Of a DNA stretch of 64,000 bases, positions 37,225 through 44,847 are shown piece by piece (within the stretch, counting starts at the first letter, position 1; each line of letters begins with the position of its first letter). The position numbers and the translations under genes were made by a program. The notes under the pieces are model-generated. The model made no database searches. It worked only from the letters and a program-made list of their open reading frames with translations, and was not told where the DNA came from. Where the stretch lies: the NCBI RefSeq assembly GCF_000296695.1, contig NZ_BAFK01000005.1, positions 62,001 to 126,000 of the forward strand. The letters run 5' to 3'. The stretch is from Rheinheimera nanhaiensis E407-8 (GTDB lineage: Bacteria; Pseudomonadota; Gammaproteobacteria; Enterobacterales; Alteromonadaceae).

Positions 37225-38549
37225 GCCAGTTCAATACGCTAAGCTATATCCTGCTGGATATGTGGCATGCCATCAGCACGCATTTGCCGTTACTGGTGTG
37301 GCTGCTGCCACTGGTACTGCTGTACGAGCTGCCGCTGATGCTGCTGGTGGTTAGCGGCATAGTACGGTTTTACCAGCAGCGTTATATGACGATACCGCGC
37401 CAGTCGCTGTACCTGCCCGATGTCAGCTGCATTATTACCTGCTATGGCGAAGGTGACGCGGTAACAGCCACCATCAGCTCATTGGCCGAGCAAACCTATG
37501 ATGGCAAGGTGGAAATTATTGCTGTGGTCGATGGCGCCGTGCAAAACAGCCATACCTATCAGGCGGCGAAAGCCGCTGCAGCGGCCTGTAACTTACCCAA
37601 CCGGCGCATCATCGTGTTACCCAAATGGCAGCGTGGCGGCCGGGTATCAACGCTTAATGCCGGTTTAAGTATAGCCAGCGGCGAGATTGTGATGAACGCC
37701 GATGCCGACACCTCCTTTGATAACAATATGATAAGCGAAGTGGTGCCCTACTTTGCCGACCCCAATGTACCGGCGCTGGGCGGTGCGTTACGGGTGCGTA
37801 ATGTCGGCGACAGCCTGCTCACCCGGATGCAGGCAATAGAATATCTGATCTCGATGCAGGGCGGCAAAACCGGTCTGGCGCAGTGGAATTTGCTCAATAA
37901 CATCAGCGGCGCCTTCGGCGCCTTTCGCCGCAGCTTTTTGCAACAAATTGGCGGCTGGGATACCCACACCGCCGAAGACTTAGATTTAACGGTACGCATT
38001 AAGCAATACTTTGGCCGTCATCCTAATTTACGCATACCCTTTGCCACCCTGGCCATTGGCCATACCGATGCGCCGGCCGATTTAAAAACGCTGGTGCTGC
38101 AGCGGCTGCGCTGGGATGGCGACCTGCTGTTTTTATACTTTCGTAAGCACTGGCCGGCCTTTAGCCCGCGCCTGCTTGGCATGAGTACCTTTGTCTTTAC
38201 CCTGCTGTACGGTTTTATGCAAAACGTGTTAATGCCCTTTGTGATTGTCGGTTATAGCGTTGGCCTGGCACTGAGCTTTCCGTGGCAGTTTTTAGTCTCT
38301 ATCGGCGTAACCATTTATTTGCTGTATCTGGCAGCGCTGGGCTTCTTTTATTTGCTGGTGCTTATCGCCATTTCCGAGCGGATCAGGCAGGACATCCGCT
38401 TATTGCCCTTTTTACCGCTGTACCCGTTCTACGCCTTTTTTATGCGTTTGGTCTGCATGTTTGCCTTATTAAATGAAGTGGTGCGCCGCTCGCACGAAGA
38501 AAGTTCTATGGCGCCCTGGTGGGTGCTGAAACGGGGAAGAAAGTTTTAA
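37221..38549 (+). CDS. Processive family-2 glycosyltransferase
   Basis: A 442-residue membrane glycosyltransferase. TM helices lie near residues 20-50, and four more after residue 310. The catalytic domain has the D/DxD/D/QxxRW set: DAD at 161-163, TAED at 250-253 and QRLRW at 294-298, as in hyaluronan, cellulose and PgaC-type synthases. It should polymerise a sugar from a nucleotide donor and extrude the chain. There is no PilZ domain, so any second-messenger control would have to come from the TackOD1 protein. Its stop overlaps the HlyD-like start by one base. Confidence 0.88.
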   Translation: MSQFNTLSYILLDMWHAISTHLPLLVWLLPLVLLYELPLMLLVVSGIVRFYQQRYMTIPRQSLYLPDVSCIITCYGEGDAVTATISSLAEQTYDGKVEIIAVVDGAVQNSHTYQAAKAAAAACNLPNRRIIVLPKWQRGGRVSTLNAGLSIASGEIVMNADADTSFDNNMISEVVPYFADPNVPALGGALRVRNVGDSLLTRMQAIEYLISMQGGKTGLAQWNLLNNISGAFGAFRRSFLQQIGGWDTHTAEDLDLTVRIKQYFGRHPNLRIPFATLAIGHTDAPADLKTLVLQRLRWDGDLLFLYFRKHWPAFSPRLLGMSTFVFTLLYGFMQNVLMPFVIVGYSVGLALSFPWQFLVSIGVTIYLLYLAALGFFYLLVLIAISERIRQDIRLLPFLPLYPFYAFFMRLVCMFALLNEVVRRSHEESSMAPWWVLKRGRKF

Positions 38550-39598
38550 TGAAAATTAATTATCAGCCAAGCAGCAAAGCCAGCCAGCCCACCGTGGAGC
38601 AGGGGCTGAAAGTCGACTACGCGGCAGCCAAACGCGGTGCCTATAAAGCGCGTTGGTATATGCTGCTGGCGTTAGTGCTCTTGCCAGTGCTACTGGTACT
38701 GTGGGTACTGCTTAGGCCACAACTGCTGATCCTGGCGCCCGGCCTTATCAGCACCGAGCCGCTGGAGCTGCGCTCGCCGGCCAATGCCCGTTTAGTCAGT
38801 ATTGCCGTTACCAAAGGCCAAAACATAGACAGCGGCAGCCTGCTACTGCAGTTGCAAGACCCGCAACTGGATGCGCAAATAACTGAGCTGCAACAGCAGC
38901 TGGCACAACTGGCGCAACCGGTAGCGGTATCCGATCAGGCAATATTACAGCAGCGGCAGGCCAGCATTAGCATTGCCGAGCAGGCCGTTACCCAGCAAAG
39001 CGAGTACCTGAGCAGCTACCAGAATTTTAAGCGCTCGGGCTTAGTGCTAACCCATGAAATGGCCGCCGTGCAGCAAACGCTGACCAACGCCAAACTGGCG
39101 TTAGAGCAGGCTAAAACCGATACCTTGCAGCTCAGCCAGCAGCAACAAATGCAACAACTGGCCGGCAGCGTGGCCCAGGCCCGCCGCCAGCTACAACAAG
39201 CCCTGGCGCAGCTGCAAGCACAACAACAGCAGCTGGCAATTACCGCTTTATCGGCCGGCCGGGTGATTGATATTCAGGTAAAAGCCGGCGAATTTGTCCA
39301 GCAAAACCAGCCGCTTTTGCTGCTATCCAACCGGCCTGCACCGGTGATTTTCGGCTATCTTGAGCCAAAGTACCTCGATTATGCCAAGGTAGGCGGCAAC
39401 GCAACGGTACGGCTGCCCAACGGTGATAAAGTGCGCGCTACTATTACCGAGCCCGCCCAGCTGCTGGAGCGCCTGCCGGCGAAATTAGCCGGCCCGTTCG
39501 ATGGCGAACAGGCAGTACTTAAACTCACCTTAACGCCTGAGCAACCGATTACCGACATTGAAGGGGTGCCGGTTGAAATCAGCTTTGATTGGTTGTGA
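38549..39598 (+). CDS. HlyD/EmrA-like membrane-fusion (adaptor) protein
   Basis: A 349-residue protein from the ATG at 38549 (GGGGAAG upstream; a GTG ten codons earlier lacks an RBS). One N-terminal TM helix (about 34-56) is followed by a lipoyl-like half, a long Gln/Leu-rich coiled coil (about 110-235) and a beta-barrel domain. Such adaptors bridge inner- and outer-membrane export parts. Linked by overlap to a processive GT2, it resembles Alg44-like adaptors of polysaccharide secretion more than drug efflux. No outer-membrane channel is encoded nearby. Confidence 0.85.
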   Translation: MKINYQPSSKASQPTVEQGLKVDYAAAKRGAYKARWYMLLALVLLPVLLVLWVLLRPQLLILAPGLISTEPLELRSPANARLVSIAVTKGQNIDSGSLLLQLQDPQLDAQITELQQQLAQLAQPVAVSDQAILQQRQASISIAEQAVTQQSEYLSSYQNFKRSGLVLTHEMAAVQQTLTNAKLALEQAKTDTLQLSQQQQMQQLAGSVAQARRQLQQALAQLQAQQQQLAITALSAGRVIDIQVKAGEFVQQNQPLLLLSNRPAPVIFGYLEPKYLDYAKVGGNATVRLPNGDKVRATITEPAQLLERLPAKLAGPFDGEQAVLKLTLTPEQPITDIEGVPVEISFDWL

Positions 39599-39616
39599 TA
39601 AACACTAAAGACAAAA

Positions 39617-39638
39617 AAGGCCTGAATTATCAGGCCTT
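39617..39638. terminator. Terminator between converging units
   Basis: A 9-bp stem, AAGGCCTGA (39617-39625) with TCAGGCCTT (39630-39638). On the minus strand it runs into six T, so it mainly ends the small-secreted-protein array; on the plus strand it has a weaker tract after the HlyD-like gene. Confidence 0.8.
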
Positions 39639-39696
39639 AATACTCTTTAACTCACATCGCTAGCCGCGTGATTTTTAGTACATGTAAGCAGGACTG

Positions 39697-40014
39697 TTAT
39701 TCATCAACCTCTGACAGCCCCGAAATAATGCAGGTGGTATGGCTGTTATCTACTACATAGCGTAACTTTTTACCCCTAGCTTTCGCTGACAACGCATAGG
39801 CATATAACGCTTTATCGAACTCAGTACCAGACATATTAATTTGCGCTCTGGCATATGAACAGTGCGGCGCCATTTGCGGCGAACCGATATATGCTACGCC
39901 ATTATTTAAAGACAAAGACCAATCAGACAGAGTGGTTGCCGGCCAATAGCGTGCAGCTTCACTCTGAACACTTACAGACAATAAAATAAAGCTAAAAACA
40001 GGTAAAATTCTCAT
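39697..40014 (-). CDS. Small secreted array protein 13 (105 aa)
   Basis: Last gene of the array. A signal peptide ends near SEAA. The mature part has Cys in APHCSYA and TTCIISG and the shared helix ALYAYALSAKARGKKLRYVV. It is one of the more divergent copies: the first strand pair is rich in Trp and the C-terminus is acidic. No known domain is recognised. It starts just 5 bases after the stop of the preceding array gene, so it is cotranscribed. Confidence 0.75.
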   Translation of the reverse strand: MRILPVFSFILLSVSVQSEAARYWPATTLSDWSLSLNNGVAYIGSPQMAPHCSYARAQINMSGTEFDKALYAYALSAKARGKKLRYVVDNSHTTCIISGLSEVDE

Positions 40015-40019
40015 ATCTT

Positions 40020-40337
40020 TTAATCGCTATAGGTCCTGAGTAGATAAGCGCTCACACTGTAATTGGTACTGGAGCAGTCATATGCTGCATCTTTATAGGC
40101 CATACTGACACGCTTCCCGGCCATCTGCGCAGCAAGTAATGCAGACAAACGCTCGCGCGTACCAGGCTCATCCAACACACCCAGCCGACGCCAGGGATAG
40201 CCCTTTTGCAGATACAACACATGGTTTGATTCGATCTGAATATTCTGCACCACTGCTGGTGGGCAATCTTTTCTGGCTAGTGCAGAAAAGCTGACAAAGG
40301 TACCAACTGCCAGCATTAAATAGGATGATTTTTTCAC
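40020..40337 (-). CDS. Small secreted array protein 12 (105 aa)
   Basis: GTG start with GGGAAG five bases upstream. The signal peptide ends near SALA. The body VVQNIQIESNHVLYLQKGYPWRRLG leads to the common helix LSALLAAQMAGKRVSMAYK and one Cys in AAYDCSSTNY; the other Cys is at the mature N-terminus (KDCPP), so the disulfide would be placed differently from the other copies. Confidence 0.75.
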   Translation of the reverse strand: MKKSSYLMLAVGTFVSFSALARKDCPPAVVQNIQIESNHVLYLQKGYPWRRLGVLDEPGTRERLSALLAAQMAGKRVSMAYKDAAYDCSSTNYSVSAYLLRTYSD

Positions 40338-40365
40338 AATGGCTTCCCTTTCTATTTAGACTTAT

Positions 40366-40692
40366 TTACCCAACCCGGTGAATCTGAATATAACCGTTTG
40401 CACAGCTACCCGTGGCATCATAACCAATATTAACAACCTCTTTGGACGCGTATGCTGTAAGTAAACGGGATAGCAGCATTTGTCGGCGCTCGTAGGGCAC
40501 ACTCGCAGGTATGACAAAATAATTGGGGTTACAAGTAGGGTGATTGGATGGTTGGTTCTTCAATATAACGTAGATATGGTCTGCATCTGTGTATACGTAA
40601 ATACCTTGTATCTCACCGCGCATATTAGCGTTATAGGCAGCTTGGCTTGTAAAACTAATCAACAGGCCTAGTATAATTAAAACTTTATTCAT
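40366..40692 (-). CDS. Small secreted array protein 11 (108 aa)
   Basis: A signal peptide ends at SQAA. A clear example of the family plan: strand block GEIQGIYVYTDADHIYVIL, first Cys in PTCNPNYFVI, helix LLSRLLTAYASKEVVNIGY, second Cys in GSCANGYIQIHRV. The NYFVI step after the first Cys recurs in other copies as YYFML or RFVL. Function unknown. Confidence 0.78.
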   Translation of the reverse strand: MNKVLIILGLLISFTSQAAYNANMRGEIQGIYVYTDADHIYVILKNQPSNHPTCNPNYFVIPASVPYERRQMLLSRLLTAYASKEVVNIGYDATGSCANGYIQIHRVG

Positions 40693-40768
40693 TTACTTCA
40701 TTTCCAACCGGGTTAAGGTTTCAATACCGTTATGCAAATCACATAAGTTATTGCCCACGAAGCGAGCT

Positions 40769-41089
40769 TTAACGAGCTACTCTAAAGCGGTTAACCACAG
40801 CAGAGCATGTAACAGGTCGGTTTTCGATAATCAGCTCAACGCGCTTTCCAGCCATAAACGCAGCGATCAACACTGACACTTGGGTGTTATAATCTGCGGC
40901 ATTTATATCCAAAACGAACCGGCTCCCCCCCTCACAACTACTTAACTCGGTATTTTTATACACGGTATTAAATATTAAACCGCCTTGGGTTGGATACAAT
41001 TTGGTTATCTCAGTTAAACCACTCAATGTCTCAGCCGCTTGTACCGGCAAGCCAAACAATAATGTAAAAAAGCAAATGATTCCTTTCAA
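40769..41089 (-). CDS. Small secreted array protein 10 (106 aa, TTG start)
   Basis: I choose the TTG at 41089, because AGAGG lies 8 bases upstream and it gives a normal signal peptide (KGIICFFTLLFGLPVQAA). An ATG 13 codons upstream would add a charged tail before it. The mature protein shows both family Cys (SSCEGGSRFVL and VTCSAVV) and the helix VSVLIAAFMAGKRVELII. Confidence 0.72.
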   Translation of the reverse strand: MKGIICFFTLLFGLPVQAAETLSGLTEITKLYPTQGGLIFNTVYKNTELSSCEGGSRFVLDINAADYNTQVSVLIAAFMAGKRVELIIENRPVTCSAVVNRFRVAR

Positions 41090-41176
41090 TTTTATTACCT
41101 CTTTATTCGAGCTTTTGCAGATTGACATAGTTGATTACAACTGAACTTACTCGGTAATTCTGACGCGAATGAGACT

Positions 41177-41539
41177 TTAATTAATGACAAAATGTCGAAT
41201 ATTGGCTACCGACCAGCTACCCCAACTACTGCAACTGGAAGGAACTTGATCACCATCGAAGTAAACGCTGCTTAGCGTTTTGCCGGCTAACTTAGCGGCT
41301 AAAAAGGTGCTGTACATGGTTTGGCAGGTTTGCGGCCCGGTTTTATAGGGCGTGCCGCTTACTACCCACTCGCTGTCAGGGCTGCAAAAAAACACCGCTG
41401 TATTCATATTGCTAAGTTTAATCATCAACTTGTTGTTAGCATGGTATGCCAACATATCTACAGTGCCACTGCATACCAGCTCAGCAGAGTTAGCACTAAT
41501 GCTGCATGCCATCAGCGCTCCTACTATTAGCTTTTTCAT
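41177..41539 (-). CDS. Small secreted array protein 9 (120 aa)
   Basis: A signal peptide ends near ANSA. It carries five mature Cys, more than most copies: LVCSG, FFCSP, QTCQT, SSCSS and one partner to be resolved. The helix YSTFLAAKLAGKTLSSVYF is in register with the family, and the end SWSVANIRHFVIN replaces the usual final strand. The next gene downstream starts 48 bases after its stop. Confidence 0.75.
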   Translation of the reverse strand: MKKLIVGALMACSISANSAELVCSGTVDMLAYHANNKLMIKLSNMNTAVFFCSPDSEWVVSGTPYKTGPQTCQTMYSTFLAAKLAGKTLSSVYFDGDQVPSSCSSWGSWSVANIRHFVIN

Positions 41540-41552
41540 CTTACATCCTTAT

Positions 41553-41903
41553 TTACGACTGGCCTTCCAGCATAACGTAAGCCGGGGTTGGCGCGCCGTT
41601 ATAACTTGGAATTTCACTGCAACTACCCTGCCCACCATACATTAAGCGCACGCTACGATTGCCCTGCCAGGCTGTCGTGGCAAAAGATGCCCATAACGAA
41701 CACGTCACCGTGCCCGGCGTTGCCTCGTTCAGATTACAAATACGCGTCCAGTCGTTGCGCCAACTGCCGTTTATAATCACATCACCAGACGAGTTGATAT
41801 ACACGCCAGCCAATTTGCCGCTGCACCAGATGTTTGCACTGGCCGGGACAGCAATGAATAATGCCGCCGCAACACAACAGCATTTTATGAAATTTTCAAG
41901 CAT
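41553..41903 (-). CDS. Small secreted array protein 8 (116 aa)
   Basis: The signal peptide is unusual in holding a CCC run (FIKCCCVAAALF) before the cleavage near ASAN. The start IWCSGKLAGVYINSSGDVIINGSW parallels array protein 9 next door (LVCSGTVDMLAY), so these two are probably a sub-pair. Further Cys lie in RICNL, VTCSL and GSCSE; the helix is ASFATTAWQGNRSVRLMY. Confidence 0.75.
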   Translation of the reverse strand: MLENFIKCCCVAAALFIAVPASANIWCSGKLAGVYINSSGDVIINGSWRNDWTRICNLNEATPGTVTCSLWASFATTAWQGNRSVRLMYGGQGSCSEIPSYNGAPTPAYVMLEGQS

Positions 41904-41930
41904 CGTGTTTTCCTATTAAGTAACTGATAG

Positions 41931-42293
41931 CTACCACGGCATGGTACCCACTTTAATGCCAATAAAATCCTGTGCATTAGCCCAACTGGTGCAGCTAGAG
42001 GTAGCATTGATATCAACATTAGTCTCACCTTTGGCGTACGCTGTCATAACCAGTGCGACCACATCTTTAAATGCAGGCGAGCTGCTGTCGATAGCAAAGC
42101 GGCCTGTAGTCGCACAAGCAGGCATTGTGCTTTTATCACCGCTAATATCAATCAGCAGAATGCTTTTACCGGCAGAGGCAAATACCCCAGCGCCGATAAT
42201 GGTACGGTCTCTAAAGTACTCTGCGGCTTGTAATGTTGGCAGGCTAAACAGCAGCAAAAACAAACCTGCCGCTAGGTTTTTTATTTTTAACAT
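41931..42293 (-). CDS. Small secreted array protein 7 (120 aa)
   Basis: A signal peptide ends at LQAA. The body has strands TIIGAGVFASAGKSILLIDI, Cys in MPACATTGRFAID, helix VVALVMTAYAKGETNVDI and a second Cys in TSSCTSW. It is one of the better-spaced copies for aligning the family. Function unknown. Confidence 0.76.
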   Translation of the reverse strand: MLKIKNLAAGLFLLLFSLPTLQAAEYFRDRTIIGAGVFASAGKSILLIDISGDKSTMPACATTGRFAIDSSSPAFKDVVALVMTAYAKGETNVDINATSSCTSWANAQDFIGIKVGTMPW

Positions 42294-42399
42294 GCCCTAT
42301 ATTTCCTTTCAGTTTAATAAACAGGTTAAACAGCCAGGAATACGATTTTTACCTACAAAAACAGCCAACTACACACCTAGCATTTAACCCAGACAATCC

Positions 42400-42735
42400 T
42401 TAATTCACAGATATGTAACCTATATGGCAATAGCCATCAGAGGCATTATTTTGTCTATTTGTGTAAAGGGTTACGCTTTGTTTTGCGGCCTTCGCTGCGA
42501 GCAAAACAGCTACATAGGTTTGGTAGTTACTATCTGCTTCATTTATGTATGCCCAAGTATGTGAATTGCCGCAAAGAAGCGGCCCCCCTTCCAGACTGAC
42601 ACGAAACCCATAATTATTACCACCTGTAACATCAATAGTGCGAATATGCCCGGTAGTCATACCGTCCCATGCCACAACATTGGGTGATGACAGTGCTAAG
42701 AAGGCTAGGCAGATCAAACGTTGTTTAAGACTCAT
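42400..42735 (-). CDS. Small secreted array protein 6 (111 aa)
   Basis: A signal peptide ends near VVAW. Strand block TGHIRTIDVTGGNNYGFRVSL, first Cys in LLCGNSHTWAYI, helix YVAVLLAAKAAKQSVTLYT, second Cys in GYCHIGYISVN. The spacing between helix and second Cys is longer than in the copies with a simple TSC turn. It is preceded by a 158-base gap that may hold an extra promoter. Confidence 0.76.
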   Translation of the reverse strand: MSLKQRLICLAFLALSSPNVVAWDGMTTGHIRTIDVTGGNNYGFRVSLEGGPLLCGNSHTWAYINEADSNYQTYVAVLLAAKAAKQSVTLYTNRQNNASDGYCHIGYISVN

Positions 42736-42893
42736 CGTTGTTATAAATCCCCGATTTAAAAGTATGTGCAGAGGTGCTTTACTAAGCTTTATTTTTATAG
42801 ACTGTCACGACTCAAAACCGCTTTGTGGTCTCGCCCCAAAACACTGTTTATGAACCATTAAGTTGAACTAGTTTCAATAAATAAGCCTGTAAA

Positions 42894-43250
42894 TTACTGA
42901 TTGTTAATCCTTACAAACTCGTTAACCAAGCCATAGCCATTTGTGTCTGGGCAATATGCCAAAGTAACTGTTTTACCTGACGCCTGCGCCGTTAACAGTG
43001 CAGAATAAGCTCTGTCTGTCGTTTTCTCGTTTCCTGTCAGACTGCACCCCGCAGATTCACCAGACCCCGCCCGGATAAAAAACCACTCTTTAACGGCTTG
43101 TGGCATAGGGTCAATCTTAAAATAAATTGTTGTTACATCAGCATTGGTTGGTACCTGTAAAGAGGTCACCTTGCCGGTAACAATCTCAGCAACTGCAACC
43201 GGGGCAGATATAAATAAAACCAACACAAAAACGGATAATCGTTTAACCAT
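42894..43250 (-). CDS. Small secreted array protein 5 (118 aa)
   Basis: A signal peptide ends at VAVA. Strands EIVTGKVTSLQV and TTIYFKIDP precede a displaced first Cys (SAGCSLTGNEK); the helix is YSALLTAQASGKTVTLAY, followed at once by Cys in CPDTNGYG. The final strand LVNEFVRIN is typical. The shift of the first Cys suggests a remodelled disulfide. Confidence 0.76.
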   Translation of the reverse strand: MVKRLSVFVLVLFISAPVAVAEIVTGKVTSLQVPTNADVTTIYFKIDPMPQAVKEWFFIRAGSGESAGCSLTGNEKTTDRAYSALLTAQASGKTVTLAYCPDTNGYGLVNEFVRINNQ

Positions 43251-43326
43251 TTAAGACTCCAATGCAAAACAACAATTGGTGATTAATATTTTTGCTACAC
43301 CAGAAGTCAATTGATATTAAGTTGTT

Positions 43327-43653
43327 TTAACCATGCACGGTAAAGTACATAACAGTGTCTGACATTGGCTGGTCAACACAATCCCGGTAGGTTCTAAAAC
43401 TCACCGTTTTTTGCATAGCAAATGCCATCATCAACACGCTTAAATAGTCTTTCGCCATGGGGCGGGCCATGCTAAATGATAAATAATCACAGTTAGAACC
43501 ATGACAAGCCGGTTTATTTTGCACGCCACCCACCAGGTAGATATAAACCAGGTTACAGCCTTCATACATTAGTATCTTATCAATCTTGGCAGTGGTATCG
43601 GCCTGCACACCAATAGCGAATAGCATTATTAGAGCCACTAAAACCGTTTTCAT
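43327..43653 (-). CDS. Small secreted array protein 4 (108 aa), duplicate of protein 1
   Basis: Nearly identical to the copy at 44462-44788. Apart from a few signal-peptide changes, the mature parts differ only at EGCNLVYIYLVGG (Gly-Gly-Asn and Pro in the other copy) and GSNCDYL (Gly in the other). Both Cys arise from single G-to-T changes, and together they could make an added disulfide. The helix is YLSVLMMAFAMQKTVSFRTY, and the shared Cys are in KPACHGS and YRDCVDQ. The duplication also includes about 45 upstream bases. Confidence 0.8.
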   Translation of the reverse strand: MKTVLVALIMLFAIGVQADTTAKIDKILMYEGCNLVYIYLVGGVQNKPACHGSNCDYLSFSMARPMAKDYLSVLMMAFAMQKTVSFRTYRDCVDQPMSDTVMYFTVHG

Positions 43654-43694
43654 TTTAATCCTTTATCAATAAGGAAAAAGGCAAGACCTGACCA

Positions 43695-43725
43695 CAAAGC
43701 TTTTTTTGACCCCAAAGCTTTTTTT
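43695..43725. repeat. Short tandem direct repeat CAAAGC-T7
   Basis: CAAAGCTTTTTTT occurs at 43695-43707 and again at 43713-43725, five bases apart, just upstream of array protein 4 and at the edge of its duplicated block. It looks like replication slippage or a scar of the duplication. Confidence 0.6.
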
Positions 43726-44065
43726 AGCCTGCATCGAGAACCGAATATACTTTACAGTAATGTTTGCTGGCGCCAGCCCACTTATTGCCGGCGTCTGTGT
43801 GCCCCCAGATGCTTATAGTTGACTTCGCCTTCTGTGCCGCGATAATCAACGCAATCAAATTAGCCGTACCAGGGCTGGATTTAGCCAACCAATATCCTTT
43901 ACAAACTTGCCCGACAGCTTCAACAGTGAAAATAAAGTCGCCGTTACCATAATCCGCATACCCCTGAATGGCGCTGACTTTTGTATGTGCTAATTCCTCC
44001 AGCCCATTAGCGCTCACAGAAGATGCAAAGCCAAACAAGAATACAAATATTAAAACAATACGCAT
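43724..44065 (-). CDS. Small secreted array protein 3 (113 aa)
   Basis: A signal peptide ends near VSAN. After a divergent first strand come YADYGNGDFIFTVEAV, Cys in GQVCKGYWLAK, helix LIALIIAAQKAKSTISIWG and Cys in KHYCKVYSV. KGYWLAK after the first Cys matches NYFVI/YYFML in other copies. The stop lies beside the direct repeat, so this gene may have been cut or extended there. Confidence 0.75.
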   Translation of the reverse strand: MRIVLIFVFLFGFASSVSANGLEELAHTKVSAIQGYADYGNGDFIFTVEAVGQVCKGYWLAKSSPGTANLIALIIAAQKAKSTISIWGHTDAGNKWAGASKHYCKVYSVLDAG

Positions 44066-44098
44066 GTAATTATTCCTTCGCTAAAGTAACTTGTGTGA

Positions 44099-44401
44099 TT
44101 AATAATCCTGATAAATATAATTCACCTGTACATAAGACGTTGTCGGGCATACTGGTATCGATACACGTACCGGCTTACCTGTATTAGCCGCAGCCAGCAG
44201 CAGGGCATACCAGGCTTTTTCTACCTCAGTGCCAAGCATAAAATAGTAATATTGGCCGGTATTACCGCACTGGTCATTTTTTAACTTAAAGTGCACGGCA
44301 TTGCCTGATGGGTAAATACGCGCCACTTCACCATGTACAGTAATATTGGCAATAGCAGTCACAGGCAGAAGTAGCCCCAACATAACCAGCAAACTTTTCA
44401 T
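44099..44401 (-). CDS. Small secreted array protein 2 (about 100 aa)
   Basis: I prefer the ATG at 44401, which opens a standard signal peptide (MKSLLVMLGLLLPVTAIA); an ATG eight codons upstream at 44425 is also possible. This is the most compact copy and the best template for the family: ITVHGEVARIYPSGNAVHF, Cys in NDQCGNTGQYYYFML, helix WYALLLAAANTGKPVRVSI, Cys in PVCPTTSYVQVNYIY. Confidence 0.76.
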   Translation of the reverse strand: MKSLLVMLGLLLPVTAIANITVHGEVARIYPSGNAVHFKLKNDQCGNTGQYYYFMLGTEVEKAWYALLLAAANTGKPVRVSIPVCPTTSYVQVNYIYQDY

Positions 44402-44461
44402 ATACTTTCTCAGCGCATCCTGCATTATTGTTATACCCCAAATAGATTAACTAAAACTCTT

Positions 44462-44788
44462 TTAACCATGTACGGTAAAATACATAACAGTGTCTGACAT
44501 TGGCTGGTCCACGCAATCCCGGTAGGTTCTAAAACTCACTGTTTTTTGCATAGCAAAAGCCATCATCAAAACGCTTAAATAGTCTTTCGCCATTGGGCGG
44601 GCCATGCTAAATGATAAATAATCACCGTTAGAGCCATGGCAAGCAGGCTTATTCTGTACACCACCCACCGGGTAGATATAGACCAGGTTACCGCCTTCAT
44701 ACATTAGTATCTTATCAATCTTGGCAGTGGTATCAGCCTGCACACCGTTAGCGAATAATATTATGAAAGCAACCAAAAACGCTTTCAT
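44462..44788 (-). CDS. Small secreted array protein 1 (108 aa), duplicate of protein 4
   Basis: First array gene after the lipoprotein. A signal peptide ends at VQAD. The mature part is TTAKIDKILMYEGGNLVYIY..., Cys in KPACHGSNGDYL, helix YLSVLMMAFAMQKTVSFRTY, Cys in YRDCVDQ. Because the Gly residues at the two variable sites match a state with only two Cys, as in most relatives, this copy probably represents the ancestral form of the pair. Confidence 0.8.
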   Translation of the reverse strand: MKAFLVAFIILFANGVQADTTAKIDKILMYEGGNLVYIYPVGGVQNKPACHGSNGDYLSFSMARPMAKDYLSVLMMAFAMQKTVSFRTYRDCVDQPMSDTVMYFTVHG

Positions 44789-44847
44789 TTTAATCCTTTA
44801 TCTATATTGCAAAAAGCAAGACCTGACCACATTGAATATAAAATCAA

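Noticed and set aside
41941..42387. Plus-strand open frame of about 148 codons opposite array protein 7
   Set aside because: It runs across a secreted-protein gene and its upstream gap, has no ribosome-binding site or recognisable domain, and is best read as a shadow frame.
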